Counted from the stretch's first letter, positions 43,107 to 51,996 are shown. The stretch: 64,000 bases of DNA from Neobacillus niacini (GCF_030817595.1 NZ_JAUSZN010000001.1:6560001-6624000), one strand, 5' to 3'. Made by a program: numbers and translations. The notes: a model not told the origin generated them from the sequence alone.

Positions 43107-43889
43107 TCATCTATACATCGTCCACTTTCCAATATCCTTAAATCCAAGTCGTTTATAGCTACGTCCAGCCTCAGGATTATCATAAAATAAACAGAGTACT
43201 TTACCTTCATTTAATACATCTGTAAAAAGCTTTTGCATAATCGCTGTTGCCAATCCTTTACGGCGATATTCTTTCCTTGTACAAACACCAACAATCATAG
43301 CAGAGATGGAATTCTCTGCAGTCGTTGATACACATGCTGTCATCTGTCCGTTTTCTTCTGTGAAATAGCTTCTTGCAGTGCTGTTTTCCATTGAAGTACG
43401 TAACATTTCAGCTGCATCATCTCTGATTTGAAATTCATCAATGGATCTGCGAATAGCTAATATTTGGTCTACGTCATCAAGTGTAGCCTTTTTAATTTCC
43501 AAATTAGTTTCTCCAAGATTTTCGGTACTTTTGCACTCTGCAAAAAATGTTTCTTGCTTTTTACCGAGCTGAAGCTTCTGGAATGCCTCGAACTTTTCCA
43601 CAATATCTGATTTACCGGACAGGAAGAATGGCCTTGGATAGGAGGAAATAATTGATATAAACTTTTCAACATTAAATTCGCCTTTTGCATAAGGAATAAA
43701 GGATTGATAGAATCTGAGAAGTACGGCCTTTATTTCTCCGTGTTTATCGAATTCTGCCCAGATTTCTTGGAAGTCAGAATCATATCCAAAAACCTCTAAA
43801 TCCCCAATAATAAATAAATTAATGGAAGGCTCCTCACTCAAAAAAGAGAGGACTGTGTCATGGTCATTTTGAGTTAACTTTCTAATCAC
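43107..43889 (-). CDS. GNAT acetyltransferase, two-domain
   Basis: 260 residues from the GTG that follows AAAGGGGGAGAATAAA; the frame is open 18 codons further up without a ribosome site. The N-terminal half (FLSEEPSINLFIIGDLEVFG) is a degenerate GNAT-like domain. The C-terminal half carries the acetyl-CoA motif GVCTRKEYRRKGLATAIM near 205-222 and NPEAGRSYKRLGF near 245, as in FR47-type acetyltransferases. Substrate unknown. It is followed on its 5' side by a long stretch without genes. Confidence 0.84.
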   Translation of the reverse strand: MIRKLTQNDHDTVLSFLSEEPSINLFIIGDLEVFGYDSDFQEIWAEFDKHGEIKAVLLRFYQSFIPYAKGEFNVEKFISIISSYPRPFFLSGKSDIVEKFEAFQKLQLGKKQETFFAECKSTENLGETNLEIKKATLDDVDQILAIRRSIDEFQIRDDAAEMLRTSMENSTARSYFTEENGQMTACVSTTAENSISAMIVGVCTRKEYRRKGLATAIMQKLFTDVLNEGKVLCLFYDNPEAGRSYKRLGFKDIGKWTMYR

Positions 43890-44486
43890 TTTATTCTCCC
43901 CCTTTGCTGTTAATAGCGTAATCAAATATTGGCTGAATTTCAATATTAATCTAGTATTATTTATAATAGTCTAGTAATTTCGAAAAGTTCATCAATTCGT
44001 CACAACACTTTGTGTAAAGGGAAATTTTAGGTGCTATACTATAGATGTAAAGGATGAATAAATAAATATTAACTTCTTAGGAGACTCAACCATCCGTGTT
44101 CGTTCCGTTTGTGAACGAGTAGTAAAGGTTTTCCCTTTGCATTGTTTGGTAAGTGGAGCGATGTAACTTGAATTGGAAAGGTGTAATCCTAACGAAACTT
44201 TCTTTTTAGTGAAAGAGAAATTAACTGATTCAAAAGAAAGTACAAAAGTTATTGGATATGGGAGTAAAGTGAAATTTATCTGCTTATGTAAGAGGTAGGT
44301 AGATAGATCCTCAAACCAATTGATTTTTCTTAATTTTATTGTGGAAGCTTCCTTTTTGAGAAGAAACCTAGAGTAATGAAGAGAAGAAGAATCATTCCAA
44401 TAGCCAAAACGAATAGATGTGGTCAATCTATTCGGTCCTGGATTTTGAAAAAGGAGTTCACTTAAAAAGAAAGGACTAAGTTAACA

Positions 44487-44531
44487 GATAAACATATTGA
44501 TAAATGAAGAACCTTTATCAGTATGTTTATC
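44487..44531. repeat. Long hairpin with 18-base arms
   Basis: GATAAACATATTGATAAA and TTTATCAGTATGTTTATC with a 9-base loop; 17 of 18 positions pair as Watson-Crick and one as G-T. No T-run follows. Confidence 0.85.
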
Positions 44532-44797
44532 TAACCCTTACAACCAAAACAAATCATACATTGCCAAGAAGCCGATCCAAATATATGGATATGAGTCCAT
44601 CAGTAATACCGATAAAAAATGTTTCTTTAAAGGAATTTGAATTCCATTTAATTTCATGAGAATTAATTCCTTCAACGGAACAACACACATCGGCTGATGC
44701 GTTAAACTTCTATTTAGTTCGATAAATGGCTAAAAAGAAGCTTGAAAAAACATTTTGGCTGATGTCATGGTTGGGTCCCCTAAGAGGTTAATTTCCC

Positions 44798-44836
44798 AAG
44801 AAGCTGTCTCAAATAGAGGCGGCTTCTTTAATTTTT
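44798..44836 (+). terminator. Terminator before the YitT gene
   Basis: AAGAAGCTGTCT / AGGCGGCTTCTT stem followed by TAATTTTTC. No gene on the plus strand precedes it, so it must end an RNA from the 44-kb intergenic region. Confidence 0.8.
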
Positions 44837-44967
44837 CAATAGAAATTTTGTCCTGAATTTACAGCATGTTAATTAAAAAAATGGGAAATAAAGTGCATAA
44901 AAATTCAAAAAACTATCATTTTATTGTTATAATGGAATTAGAAATATTATGCGAAAGGGGCAAGATA

Positions 44968-45885
44968 ATGTCAGGAATGCCAAATATAGGTCTAAACGAA
45001 CAAAATAAGATAATTTTGGAAAAAGTTCAACACCGAGGGCTGCCAACTAGGAAAATTATTCAAAGAATCATGCTTATTACAGTTGGCGCAGCATTAATGG
45101 CCGTAGGGTTGGAAATTTTTCTTGTACCCAATCATGTTATAGATGGAGGCATTGTAGGAATTTCGATTATGCTTTCCTATTTGACTGGTTGGAAATTAGG
45201 TTTCTTTATTTTTCTTCTAAATATCCCATTTTTCTATATCGGTTATAAACAAATTGGAAAAACCTTCGCTTTATCCACTCTTTACGGAATTATTATTCTA
45301 TCTATTGGCACCACCTTACTTCATCCAGTACCTGCTTTTACTCAGGATATCTTACTTGCAACCGTATTCGGTGGAATCGTTCTCGGAATTGGTGTAGGGA
45401 TGGTCATCCGCTACGGGGGATCCCTGGATGGTACAGAAATTCTTGCTATTCTCTTTAATAAAAAGCTTCCTTTCTCTGTTGGGGAAATTATAATGTTTTT
45501 TAATTTATTCATTCTCGGAAGTGCAGGTTTTGTTTTCTCCTGGGATCGGGCGATGTATTCGCTGATTGCTTATTTTGTCGCTTACAAAACCATTGATATT
45601 ACAGTCACTGGTCTTGATGAATCTAAATCGGTTTGGATTATTAGCGATAATTCAAAGGAAATTGGTGAAGCCATTATGAATCGGCTTGGCCGTGGTGTTA
45701 CCTATATTAACGGAGAGGGTGCCTACTCAGGTGATCACAAGAAAGTAATTTTCTGTGTAATTAATCGTCTCGAGGAAGCAAAGTTAAAAGAAATCGTTAC
45801 TGAAAATGATGAAAATGCCTTTCTCGCCGTTGCCGATATCGCGGAAGTGCGTGGCGGTAGGTTTAAGAAAAGAGATATCCATTAA
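44968..45885 (+). CDS. YitT-family membrane protein
   Basis: 305 residues from the ATG behind GAAAGGGGCAAGATA; an upstream frame of 34 codons has no ribosome site. Five or six helices lie in residues 30-205 with FLVPNHVIDGGIVGISIML and RYGGSLDGTEILAI, typical of the YitT/DUF161 domain. A DUF2179 cytoplasmic domain follows, with LGRGVTYINGEGAYSGDHK near 255. Family members are common in Bacillus (YitT, YqfU, YvjA and others); a transport role is suspected but unproven. Confidence 0.88.
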   Translation: MSGMPNIGLNEQNKIILEKVQHRGLPTRKIIQRIMLITVGAALMAVGLEIFLVPNHVIDGGIVGISIMLSYLTGWKLGFFIFLLNIPFFYIGYKQIGKTFALSTLYGIIILSIGTTLLHPVPAFTQDILLATVFGGIVLGIGVGMVIRYGGSLDGTEILAILFNKKLPFSVGEIIMFFNLFILGSAGFVFSWDRAMYSLIAYFVAYKTIDITVTGLDESKSVWIISDNSKEIGEAIMNRLGRGVTYINGEGAYSGDHKKVIFCVINRLEEAKLKEIVTENDENAFLAVADIAEVRGGRFKKRDIH

Positions 45886-45913
45886 AAAGCTGCCGTTTTC
45901 GGCGGTTTTTTTG
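45886..45913 (+). terminator. Terminator of the YitT gene
   Basis: CTGCCG tttt CGGCGG with T7, directly after the stop. Confidence 0.88.
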
Positions 45914-45972
45914 TGGTCATTTTGATATTAAAGTGATTTCATTATGATATAGAATTTAAAGGAGTGATTGGC

Positions 45973-46839
45973 TTGAAAGAAAAAGAAATGTTTAAGGTGA
46001 ATGGGATTATAGGTGTTATCCTTTTTCTTTTATTCGGTGCATTAACCGCCTTTAGTTTCAGGCAATTTATTTTGAGTGAAAATTTTCTGATTTTGGCTGG
46101 ATCTTTTATAGCGCTGATTTTAACAGTCTTGGTCTTATCAGGTTTCACTATTATTCAACCAAATCAAGCGAAGGTGTTTACTCTTTTTGGAAGTTATCTG
46201 GGTGTCATCAAACAAGAGGGATTTTGGCTGGCAATGCCGTTAACAGTTAGGAAAAATGTCTCGCTAAGAGTTATCAATTTCAACAGCGATAAGTTAAAAG
46301 TAAACGACTTGGAAGGCAATCCAATTGAAATTGCTGCAGTAGTGGTTTACAAGGTGTTTGATTCTGCAAAAGCGGTTTTCGATGTTGAAGATTATAAAGA
46401 ATTCGTTCATACTCAAAGTGAAACAGGTCTGCGCCACATAGCAAGTCAGTACCCATACGATAATTTTAATAATGATTATGAAATCTCTTTGCGTCAGCAT
46501 TCTGATGAAGTTGCAGAAGAATTAACGAAAGACCTGCAGCATAGACTTCAGCTGGCTGGTGTGGAGATTATCGAGGCTAGAATCATGCACTTAGCCTATT
46601 CAAGTGAGATTGCTCATGCAATGCTTCAAAGACAACAAGCCAAGGCAGTGTTAGCTGCAAGAAAGGTAATTGTTGAGGGAGCTGTATCAATGGTTAAATC
46701 GGCGATTGACCAATTGAGTACAGAGGGAATAGTAGAGCTTGATGAAGAAAAGAAAGCGCAAATGGTAAACAATTTAATGGTAGCGTTAGTTTCAGAAAAG
46801 GGAAGCCAGCCGATAATCAATACAGGAAGTATCTATTAA
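45973..46839 (+). CDS. SPFH/Band 7 (stomatin-like) membrane protein
   Basis: 288 residues from a TTG eight bases behind AAAGGAG. Two N-terminal helices (about 8-26 and 36-57) anchor the SPFH domain, recognised by FTIIQPNQAKVFTLFGSYLG, NPIEIAAVVVYKVFDSAKA and the helical SEIAHAMLQRQQAKAVLAAR. SPFH proteins build membrane microdomains or regulate proteases. The gene overlaps nothing but is followed 12 bases later by a small Arc/ribbon-helix-helix gene, a pair seen often in bacteria. The two share a terminator. Confidence 0.88.
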   Translation: MKEKEMFKVNGIIGVILFLLFGALTAFSFRQFILSENFLILAGSFIALILTVLVLSGFTIIQPNQAKVFTLFGSYLGVIKQEGFWLAMPLTVRKNVSLRVINFNSDKLKVNDLEGNPIEIAAVVVYKVFDSAKAVFDVEDYKEFVHTQSETGLRHIASQYPYDNFNNDYEISLRQHSDEVAEELTKDLQHRLQLAGVEIIEARIMHLAYSSEIAHAMLQRQQAKAVLAARKVIVEGAVSMVKSAIDQLSTEGIVELDEEKKAQMVNNLMVALVSEKGSQPIINTGSIY

Positions 46840-46851
46840 GGTTGTGATATA

Positions 46852-47025
46852 GTGGCTGAGAAAAAAAGGTTTCTATTGCGCATTGATCAGCAAATTTATG
46901 ACGCGCTTGAAAAATGGGCGGAGGATGAATTCCGTAGTGTAAATGCTCAAATAGAAATTATTATAAAAAAAGGGTTAAAAGACTCGGGGAGACTAAAAAA
47001 CTCCCGAAGAAAAAAAGATGAATAG
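46852..47025 (+). CDS. Arc/RHH-type small DNA-binding protein
   Basis: 57-codon gene starting GTG. KKRFLLRIDQQIYDALEKWA, then SVNAQIEIIIKKGL, is a typical ribbon-helix-helix of the Arc type, with a basic tail (RRKKDE). Its ribosome site is weak (AAGGTTGTG), suggesting translational coupling to the SPFH gene immediately upstream. It may bind DNA as part of a regulatory pair; no toxin gene is adjacent. Confidence 0.75.
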   Translation: MAEKKRFLLRIDQQIYDALEKWAEDEFRSVNAQIEIIIKKGLKDSGRLKNSRRKKDE

Positions 47026-47049
47026 GCTGGCAGATTTGTCGGAGAAGGC

Positions 47050-47075
47050 GGGCGATTTATGAAATCGCTCGTTTT
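47050..47075 (+). terminator. Terminator of the SPFH-Arc operon
   Basis: GGGCGATTT atg AAATCGCTC followed by GTTTTC. Confidence 0.7.
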
Positions 47076-47178
47076 CTGTCGTTTTGTGAAGAAATTGCCT
47101 GAAGAAACATCAGCTTTTGTCGTTGTATGCGCTTACCTAGGAAATAAATAATAGAGAACTCGACTTATTTCCCAAAGG

Positions 47179-47212
47179 AGAGATGTCAGTAAAGACTAAC
47201 ATCTCTGTTTTT
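47179..47212 (+). terminator. Second hairpin after the SPFH-Arc operon
   Basis: AGAGATGT / ACATCTCT stem, GTTTTT after it, between convergent genes. It may back up the previous terminator. Confidence 0.6.
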
Positions 47213-47224
47213 ATCGAAGTAAGC

Positions 47225-47476
47225 CTAAAAAAGGAGTTCGTACACTTCATTTAATTCATGTGCCCGTTTTTCATCTTGTTCTTCTTTGGCATGGTTAATT
47301 TCCCTAGGCAGCATGTCATTTAAAAAGTTAATCTCTTTTTGAGTTAGATGTCTTACAAAATCACCTTCATTTGAAAAATTACCTTCAGACAATTTTCGAT
47401 ATAAATGTCTGCCCTCGGAATGGCCATCACTGTAATTTGATAAGATTTCGCGTAAATAGCCCAATGTTTTGTCCAT
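47225..47476 (-). CDS. csgA: CsgA-like sporulation protein
   Basis: 83 residues beginning MDKTLGYLREILSNYSDG and ending KRAHELNEVYELLF. This agrees with my memory of CsgA, a sigma-G-dependent small spore protein of about 82 residues in Bacillus; it is described as SASP-like but its function is unclear. AAAGGATGG precedes the ATG. A possible forespore-type promoter (TGAATCT, 16 bases, TATAAAT) lies about 75 bases upstream on the minus strand. Assignment depends on memory of the family and was not checked. Confidence 0.65.
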   Translation of the reverse strand: MDKTLGYLREILSNYSDGHSEGRHLYRKLSEGNFSNEGDFVRHLTQKEINFLNDMLPREINHAKEEQDEKRAHELNEVYELLF

Positions 47477-47623
47477 TTATGTCAACCATCCTTTCATTTT
47501 ATATCTTTTGACGAAATGGAATTTATAATACCTGTATCAATCTAGATTCACTTTTAATTATTTGGTGCAGAATATAGAAGAGAATTAGTGAATGGAGACT
47601 TGCGCATAAAAAGGGGGATCCGC

Positions 47624-48115
47624 TTGATAAATCATCTGGTAAGATCAGTGCCAAATTTATTTACAATTGGAAATTTATTATCAGGGGTATTTTCCATTAC
47701 TTTCAACATGAACGGATACTTACAAACGGCGGCAATGTTTATTTTTTTATCTGCTATATTTGACTTTTTTGATGGACGGTTAGCTAGAAGGTTAAAGGTT
47801 AATAGTGAATTTGGAGTAGAACTCGATTCATTAGCAGACATTGTCAGCCTTGGTGTCGCACCTGCCCTTCTTTTTTACTCTTTGGAACCACCATCGATTT
47901 TCACAACGATTGCATTTGTTTTATTTCCCACTATGGGTGCTTTAAGGTTGGCGAGATTTAATGTAAAACCGACAAGAGGTTATTTTATGGGTCTTCCAAT
48001 AACGGCAGCCGGGCTATTAATGGCGGGTATGGGGGTGTTCCTTTATAGTAATGCACTTATAACGTTTGCACTTTCAATTCTTATGGTAAGCCCTGTAAGA
48101 ATAAAAAAGCTATAA
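47624..48115 (+). CDS. pssA: CDP-diacylglycerol-serine O-phosphatidyltransferase
   Basis: Makes phosphatidylserine from CDP-diacylglycerol and serine at the membrane, the step towards phosphatidylethanolamine. 163 residues from the TTG after GGGGGATCCGC; the frame is open further upstream but lacks a ribosome site. The CDP-alcohol phosphotransferase motif is complete (FDGRLARRLKVNSEFGVELD, then SLAD). SVPNLFTIGNLLSG at the start and GLPITAAG near 125 fit PssA. No psd gene follows, unlike B. subtilis, where psd is close by. Confidence 0.88.
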   Translation: MINHLVRSVPNLFTIGNLLSGVFSITFNMNGYLQTAAMFIFLSAIFDFFDGRLARRLKVNSEFGVELDSLADIVSLGVAPALLFYSLEPPSIFTTIAFVLFPTMGALRLARFNVKPTRGYFMGLPITAAGLLMAGMGVFLYSNALITFALSILMVSPVRIKKL

Positions 48116-48187
48116 CACATCTAATGATTTGTAAAGAAATTACAATTAAACAGAAGTTTCCCAAACATATTCTTGCTTTAATTACAA

Positions 48188-48230
48188 ACATTAAGTTAAT
48201 GGAAAGAGCTTATTACTTTCCATTTAATGT
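48188..48230. repeat. Long imperfect hairpin before a small gene
   Basis: ACATTAAGTTAATGGAAAG pairs with CTTTCCATTTAATGT with a four-base bulge. It ends just before the ribosome site of the next gene and has no T-run, so it may affect translation or mRNA stability. Confidence 0.65.
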
Positions 48231-48250
48231 TATATGAAGGAGTGCTTTGG

Positions 48251-48520
48251 ATGAGAAATATGGTAAAGCCGTTTTTCAATCTGTTTAGTAAAAAGCGAAA
48301 GAGTAGAGGGACCATGTGGGTATCTCTGATCGGAGTTGGAATAAGCGCCGCCGTTTTTGGTCTAACAAGAGGAAAACGAAAAAATATTATACAACCCTTT
48401 CAGGATGTAATCCAAAGTTTTACACCGAAGGATAACATGAATTTTAATAATACTGCACTGGCTGAGTTCTCTGAAGAATTATTGGCAAGTGCGTTGAGAA
48501 ATGATCATAAAGACCGTTAA
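48251..48520 (+). CDS. Small hypothetical protein (89 aa)
   Basis: 89 residues from the ATG behind AAGGAGTGCTTTGG. The N-terminus is basic (MRNMVKPFFNLFSKKRKSRG), followed by one membrane helix (MWVSLIGVGISAAVFGL, about 22-38), then a basic patch (RGKRKN) and a soluble tail with LAEFSEELLASALRN. It looks like the YrzR/DUF3918 kind of small Bacillus membrane protein, of unknown function. A terminator follows directly. Confidence 0.7.
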   Translation: MRNMVKPFFNLFSKKRKSRGTMWVSLIGVGISAAVFGLTRGKRKNIIQPFQDVIQSFTPKDNMNFNNTALAEFSEELLASALRNDHKDR

Positions 48521-48547
48521 AAAAGTCCGCATTTTGCGGGCTTTTTT
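48521..48547. terminator. Terminator between small gene and VanW gene
   Basis: AAAAAGTCCGC / GCGGGCTTTTTT stem between convergent stops; works in either direction. Confidence 0.88.
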
Positions 48548-49427
48548 ACAGTGGTGGAAAAGGGACCTCCTTAGGCTGGTACTCAATGACTTCGGAGGAA
48601 TATAACTTAATCACTAAAAGATTTCCAAACGTCCTAGCTTGGATTAATATCGGTTGATTGTAGATATTTTTAAATTCAAAGTCGGGACCGTACCAACTCA
48701 CAGTTGCATCACGTCCAGGAGGAATATATGGTACATGTCGACTATGAGAAAAACGCTGGACAATTTTCAAACCTGCACTATCAACTGCATTAAATAAAGT
48801 TGAAGAAACTTGACATATTCCACCGCCGATATCTTCTGCATATTCACCTCTGACAATTACTTTAGCCTTTTCGTAGCCCTTTTGAGAGGTTCTTTTACCC
48901 ACTACTTTATTAAATGAAAATGTCTCACCAGGGAAAACGACATGATTATTAATGGCGGCAACTGCTAACCTGATATTGGTGGAACGCTTTTTATTACTTG
49001 GATTAAAGGAAGTAATGTAACGACCGATGCGTATACTGCGAATATCAGATAGTAATTCACTATCTACTTTTGGATACACAGAATACATGGGAATTTCTAA
49101 TGTTGAAATTCTGTGTTCGAAAAAAAAGGTATAAAATTTTTGAGTGAAAGTATGTCGATTGATACTAAGTCCAAGTTGTTCAGGAATAATATTTCCATGC
49201 TGATCCAATTTTGCATTTTTAGGTGGAACGGAAAACTGTTTCTCCAATTCTCCTACCAGTTGGTCATATTTTTCTGTATCCAAAATAAAATAACTTGGAT
49301 CACCAACAGAATATTCGTCTCTATTGATAATCGAAAAAGGCTTCCCTTCTCTCGTTAGTTGAACACTAGCCTGAGGGGTCACATGTTGAATTATAAGTAA
49401 TAAACTAAATAACCATTTCATACCCAT
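48546..49427 (-). CDS. VanW family exported protein
   Basis: 293 residues with an N-terminal signal (WLFSLLLIIQHVTPQA). The VanW domain starts about residue 150: NIRLAVAAINNHVVFPGETFSFNKVVG, split here as INNHVVFPGETFSFN, then EDIGGGICQVSSTLFNAV near 208. YoaR, a B. subtilis protein with this domain, is often adjacent to germination genes, and VanW occurs in vancomycin clusters; no resistance gene is near here. GAGGAGG lies ten bases upstream of the ATG. The function is unknown, probably at the cell wall. Confidence 0.85.
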   Translation of the reverse strand: MGMKWLFSLLLIIQHVTPQASVQLTREGKPFSIINRDEYSVGDPSYFILDTEKYDQLVGELEKQFSVPPKNAKLDQHGNIIPEQLGLSINRHTFTQKFYTFFFEHRISTLEIPMYSVYPKVDSELLSDIRSIRIGRYITSFNPSNKKRSTNIRLAVAAINNHVVFPGETFSFNKVVGKRTSQKGYEKAKVIVRGEYAEDIGGGICQVSSTLFNAVDSAGLKIVQRFSHSRHVPYIPPGRDATVSWYGPDFEFKNIYNQPILIQARTFGNLLVIKLYSSEVIEYQPKEVPFPPL

Positions 49428-49515
49428 ATCTTACTAACCTCCTCAACATAATTTGAACAAAATTTGTATTTTTATGTAAGAATTAAACTGAATAATATCT
49501 TTATTTATTCTTTAT

Positions 49516-49552
49516 AGAAGGGTGACTCAAAAGAAGAGTCATTCTTTTTTTT
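49516..49552 (+). terminator. Orphan plus-strand terminator
   Basis: AAGGGTGACTC / GAGTCATTCTT stem with at least six T's, located between divergent genes with no plus-strand gene before it. It may end a short leader RNA or attenuate the downstream RHH gene. Confidence 0.7.
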
Positions 49553-49654
49553 GATTTGTTGAAAAATGTGTAGAATAATAGTATATAATCAAGTAATAAC
49601 ACGTATTATGCATAGTGCTAGCAGAATGCTATAAGTATGATAGGAGTGTCTCCC

Positions 49655-49849
49655 TTGGCTGAAAATGGAAGAATACAATTAAATGTAAGAATCTCAAAAG
49701 AAACCTCTGACAAACTGGATGAAATTGTTGAATACTATCAAGAAAATCTCAGATTAGGTCGAGTATATAAAGGAGATGTTTTAACCGATATTATTGAAAA
49801 ATCACATGAATTAATGAATAAGCAAAAAAAAGGAATAAAAAGGTATTAA
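49655..49849 (+). CDS. RHH-type small protein
   Basis: 64 residues from a TTG behind TAGGAGTGTCTCCC. RIQLNVRISKETSDKLDEIV followed by a helix (VLTDIIEKSHELM) fits a ribbon-helix-helix DNA-binding fold of the CopG/Arc sort; the tail KQKKGIKRY is basic. It precedes the acyl-CoA gene cluster but has its own start signals and is separated from it by an operator region. Target unknown. Confidence 0.7.
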   Translation: MAENGRIQLNVRISKETSDKLDEIVEYYQENLRLGRVYKGDVLTDIIEKSHELMNKQKKGIKRY

Positions 49850-49922
49850 CCTAAAATATTTTTTTGAATATTTTGAAATAAATTTGAATATTTAATTTTT
49901 GGAGGTATAATATAATTTGTAG

Positions 49923-49940
49923 ATACCAACTGGTTAGTAT
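49923..49940. promoter_or_regulatory. Palindromic operator copy 1 of the acyl-CoA cluster
   Basis: ATACCAACTGGTTAGTAT, 18 bases, symmetric at 14 positions, 20 bases before the acyl-CoA dehydrogenase start. A near-identical copy lies at 54352-54369 before the kinase gene. Likely site for the cluster's TetR regulator. Confidence 0.8.
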
Positions 49941-49959
49941 GTGTGAAGGGGTGATTTAA

Positions 49960-51168
49960 TTGGATTTTGTTTATTCTGCTAAAGTAAAGGACTTACAGAC
50001 ACGGCTGATAAACTTTATGGAAGAACATGTGTATCCCAATGAAATAGTGTATGAGCAGCAGCTGAATGAACAGGAAAATCGGTGGAGTGCTGTTCCTCAG
50101 GTAATGGAAGACTTAAAGGAAAAGGCAAAGGCTGCTGGTCTATGGAACTTATTTCTTCCGGAAAGTGAATATGGGGCAGGTTTAACCAATCTGGAATATG
50201 CACCGCTTTGCGAAATAATGGGACGCTCTCTAATTGGACCAGAAGTATTTAACTGTAGTGCACCCGATACGGGCAATATGGAAGTTATTGTTCGCTATGG
50301 TAAAGAGGAACAAAAAGAAAAGTGGCTAAAACCATTATTAGCAGGAGAAATTCGGTCTTGCTTTTCGATGACTGAACCGGCCGTTGCTTCTTCCGATGCG
50401 ACCAATATCGAAGCAAGCATTGTTAGAGATGGTGATGAGTACATCATAAATGGACGTAAATGGTGGTCATCTGGCGCAGGAGATCCTAGGTGTAAAATTG
50501 CGATTGTCATGGGAAAGACAGACTTTAATGCCAACCGTCATGAACAGCAATCGATGATTCTCGTGCCGCTTAATGCTCCAGGTGTTATAATTGAAAGGAT
50601 GCTGCCTGTTTTCGGTTATGATCATGCGCCGCATGGACATGCTGAAATTACCTATGAAAATGTTCGTGTTCCGGCAGAAAACATCCTTTGGGGTGAAGGA
50701 AAAGGATTTGCGATTGCGCAGGGGCGATTAGGACCTGGAAGAATTCATCATTGCATGAGGTTGATTGGTGCTGCAGAACGAGCTCTTGAACTTTTATGTA
50801 AGCGTGTTCAAGAACGTGAAGCCTTTGGAAAACCTCTCGCAAGCCAAGGGGTTATTAAAGAGTGGATTGCCGATTCCAGGATTGAAATTGAACAAGCAAG
50901 GCTCCTGACTTTAAAGGCAGCCTATATGATGGATACTGTTGGAAATAAACAGGCCAAAACAGAGATTGCGATGATAAAAGTAGTGGCACCTAACATGGCG
51001 TTACGTGTTATTGATAGAGCCATTCAAGCATTTGGAGGAGCCGGAGTTTCAAATGATTTTCCGCTTGCAGCGATGTGGGCAAACTCTAGAACATTGAGAC
51101 TGGCAGACGGACCAGATGAAGTTCACCGTGCTCAGATAGCTAAGCTTGAATTAAAGAAATATCAGTAG
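49960..51168 (+). CDS. Acyl-CoA dehydrogenase, ACAD10/11-like
   Basis: 402-residue FAD enzyme, expected to oxidise or eliminate at C2-C3/C3-C4 of an acyl-CoA. Characteristic text includes [17 protein letters not shown] near 87, [18 protein letters not shown] near 129, [19 protein letters not shown] near 163 and [13 protein letters not shown] near 254. These follow the ACAD10/ACAD11 subfamily, not the usual short-chain dehydrogenases. The TTG start lies behind AAGGGGTGATTTAA and 20 bases after a palindromic operator. An APH-like kinase of the matching type is in the same cluster, as in the human two-domain ACAD10/11. Confidence 0.88.
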   Translation: MDFVYSAKVKDLQTRLINFMEEHVYPNEIVYEQQLNEQENRWSAVPQVMEDLKEKAKAAGLWNLFLPESEYGAGLTNLEYAPLCEIMGRSLIGPEVFNCSAPDTGNMEVIVRYGKEEQKEKWLKPLLAGEIRSCFSMTEPAVASSDATNIEASIVRDGDEYIINGRKWWSSGAGDPRCKIAIVMGKTDFNANRHEQQSMILVPLNAPGVIIERMLPVFGYDHAPHGHAEITYENVRVPAENILWGEGKGFAIAQGRLGPGRIHHCMRLIGAAERALELLCKRVQEREAFGKPLASQGVIKEWIADSRIEIEQARLLTLKAAYMMDTVGNKQAKTEIAMIKVVAPNMALRVIDRAIQAFGGAGVSNDFPLAAMWANSRTLRLADGPDEVHRAQIAKLELKKYQ

Positions 51169-51243
51169 TATCTCGATTTCTTTAATAAAATTAAATGATA
51201 GTTTTGTAGATAGAGATATTAGGAGAGAGGTTAGTGAATTAAC

Positions 51244-51996
51244 ATGAGATTGAAAGGAAAGACAGCCATTGTAACTGGCGGGGGCTCCGGAATTGGACGT
51301 TCGACTGCGATCCGCTTTGCATGTGAAGGGGCAAAGGTAAGTGTTGCTGACGTGGATTCTCATGGTGGTGAAGAAACCGTATGTCTAATAAAAGAGTCTG
51401 GGGCTGATGCCATTTTTGTAAAAACCGATGTGAAGGACTCTAATCATGTAAGAAACCTTATCAACACTACAACAACTACTTTTGGCGGCCTCCATATTTT
51501 AGTTAACAATGCTGGAATTGGCCATTCAGAGGTTAGAAGTGTCGATCTAGCAGAAGAGGAATGGGATCACGTAATTGATATTAACTTAAAGGGAGTTTTT
51601 CTTGGAATAAAGTATGCTGCACCGGAATTAATAAAATCAGGCGGCGGAGCGATTATTAATACTTCTAGTTTACTAGGCTTAAAGGGTAAAAAATATCAAG
51701 CTGCTTATAATGCCTCGAAAGCAGGTGTAGTGCTGCTAACACAAAATGCTGCACTTGAATATGGCAAATACAACATCCGTGTTAACGCAATTGCACCTGG
51801 GGTTATTGACACAAAGATTATCAATGGCTGGAAGCAGGATGAAAGAAGATGGCCATTTATTTCAAAGGCTAATGCACTAGGCAGAATTGGGACATCCGAT
51901 GAAGTGGCAAATGCTATTTTCTTCTTAGCTTCTGATGAAGCGTCGTTTATCACAGGTACTACTCTATCCGTTGATGGTGGCGGGCTTACTTTTTAA
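51244..51996 (+). CDS. SDR-family oxidoreductase
   Basis: 250-residue short-chain dehydrogenase/reductase. NAD(P)-binding GGGSGIG near residue 12-18, NNAG near 89, catalytic Ser in NTSSLLG and Tyr/Lys in YNASKAG near 154-158 are all present; IAPGVIDT follows. In this cluster it probably oxidises a hydroxyacyl-CoA or a keto/alcohol intermediate. The Asp after the second strand (VADVDS) suggests NAD+ preference. Ribosome site AGGAGAGAGG is 15-20 bases upstream, rather far. It sits between the dehydrogenase and ligase genes in one operon. Confidence 0.88.
   Translation: MRLKGKTAIVTGGGSGIGRSTAIRFACEGAKVSVADVDSHGGEETVCLIKESGADAIFVKTDVKDSNHVRNLINTTTTTFGGLHILVNNAGIGHSEVRSVDLAEEEWDHVIDINLKGVFLGIKYAAPELIKSGGGAIINTSSLLGLKGKKYQAAYNASKAGVVLLTQNAALEYGKYNIRVNAIAPGVIDTKIINGWKQDERRWPFISKANALGRIGTSDEVANAIFFLASDEASFITGTTLSVDGGGLTF

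Larger units (their letters stand above)
44032..44836 (+). ncRNA. Candidate 0.8-kb structured noncoding transcript
   Basis: About 1,080 bases lie between the acetyltransferase and YitT genes with no credible coding frame; the longest, a minus-strand 130-codon frame, has no ribosome site and an unlikely composition. The interval begins with an extended -10 (TGCTATACT at 44032-44040, with TTGTGT upstream) and ends in a strong terminator. Inside are several perfect or near-perfect hairpins: CGAATAGAT/ATCTATTCG (44410-44434), the 18-base arms at 44487-44531, and smaller ones near 44098 and 44636. This could be a large structured RNA or a decayed region; the sequence does not settle it. Confidence 0.4.

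Noticed and set aside
44034..44426. 130-codon minus-strand frame in the 44-kb intergenic region
   Set aside because: No ribosome site, Ser/Thr/Lys-rich improbable composition, and it overlaps plus-strand promoter and hairpin structure.
44726..44791. 21-codon peptide MAKKKLEKTFWLMSWLGPLR-type
   Set aside because: Looks amphipathic and toxin-like, but it has no ribosome site and sits within the hairpin-rich noncoding region.
47180..47250. Short frame starting at ATGTCAGTAAAG behind AAAGGAGAG
   Set aside because: The ATG touches the ribosome site, the frame is 23 codons, and the sequence is explained by a terminator hairpin.
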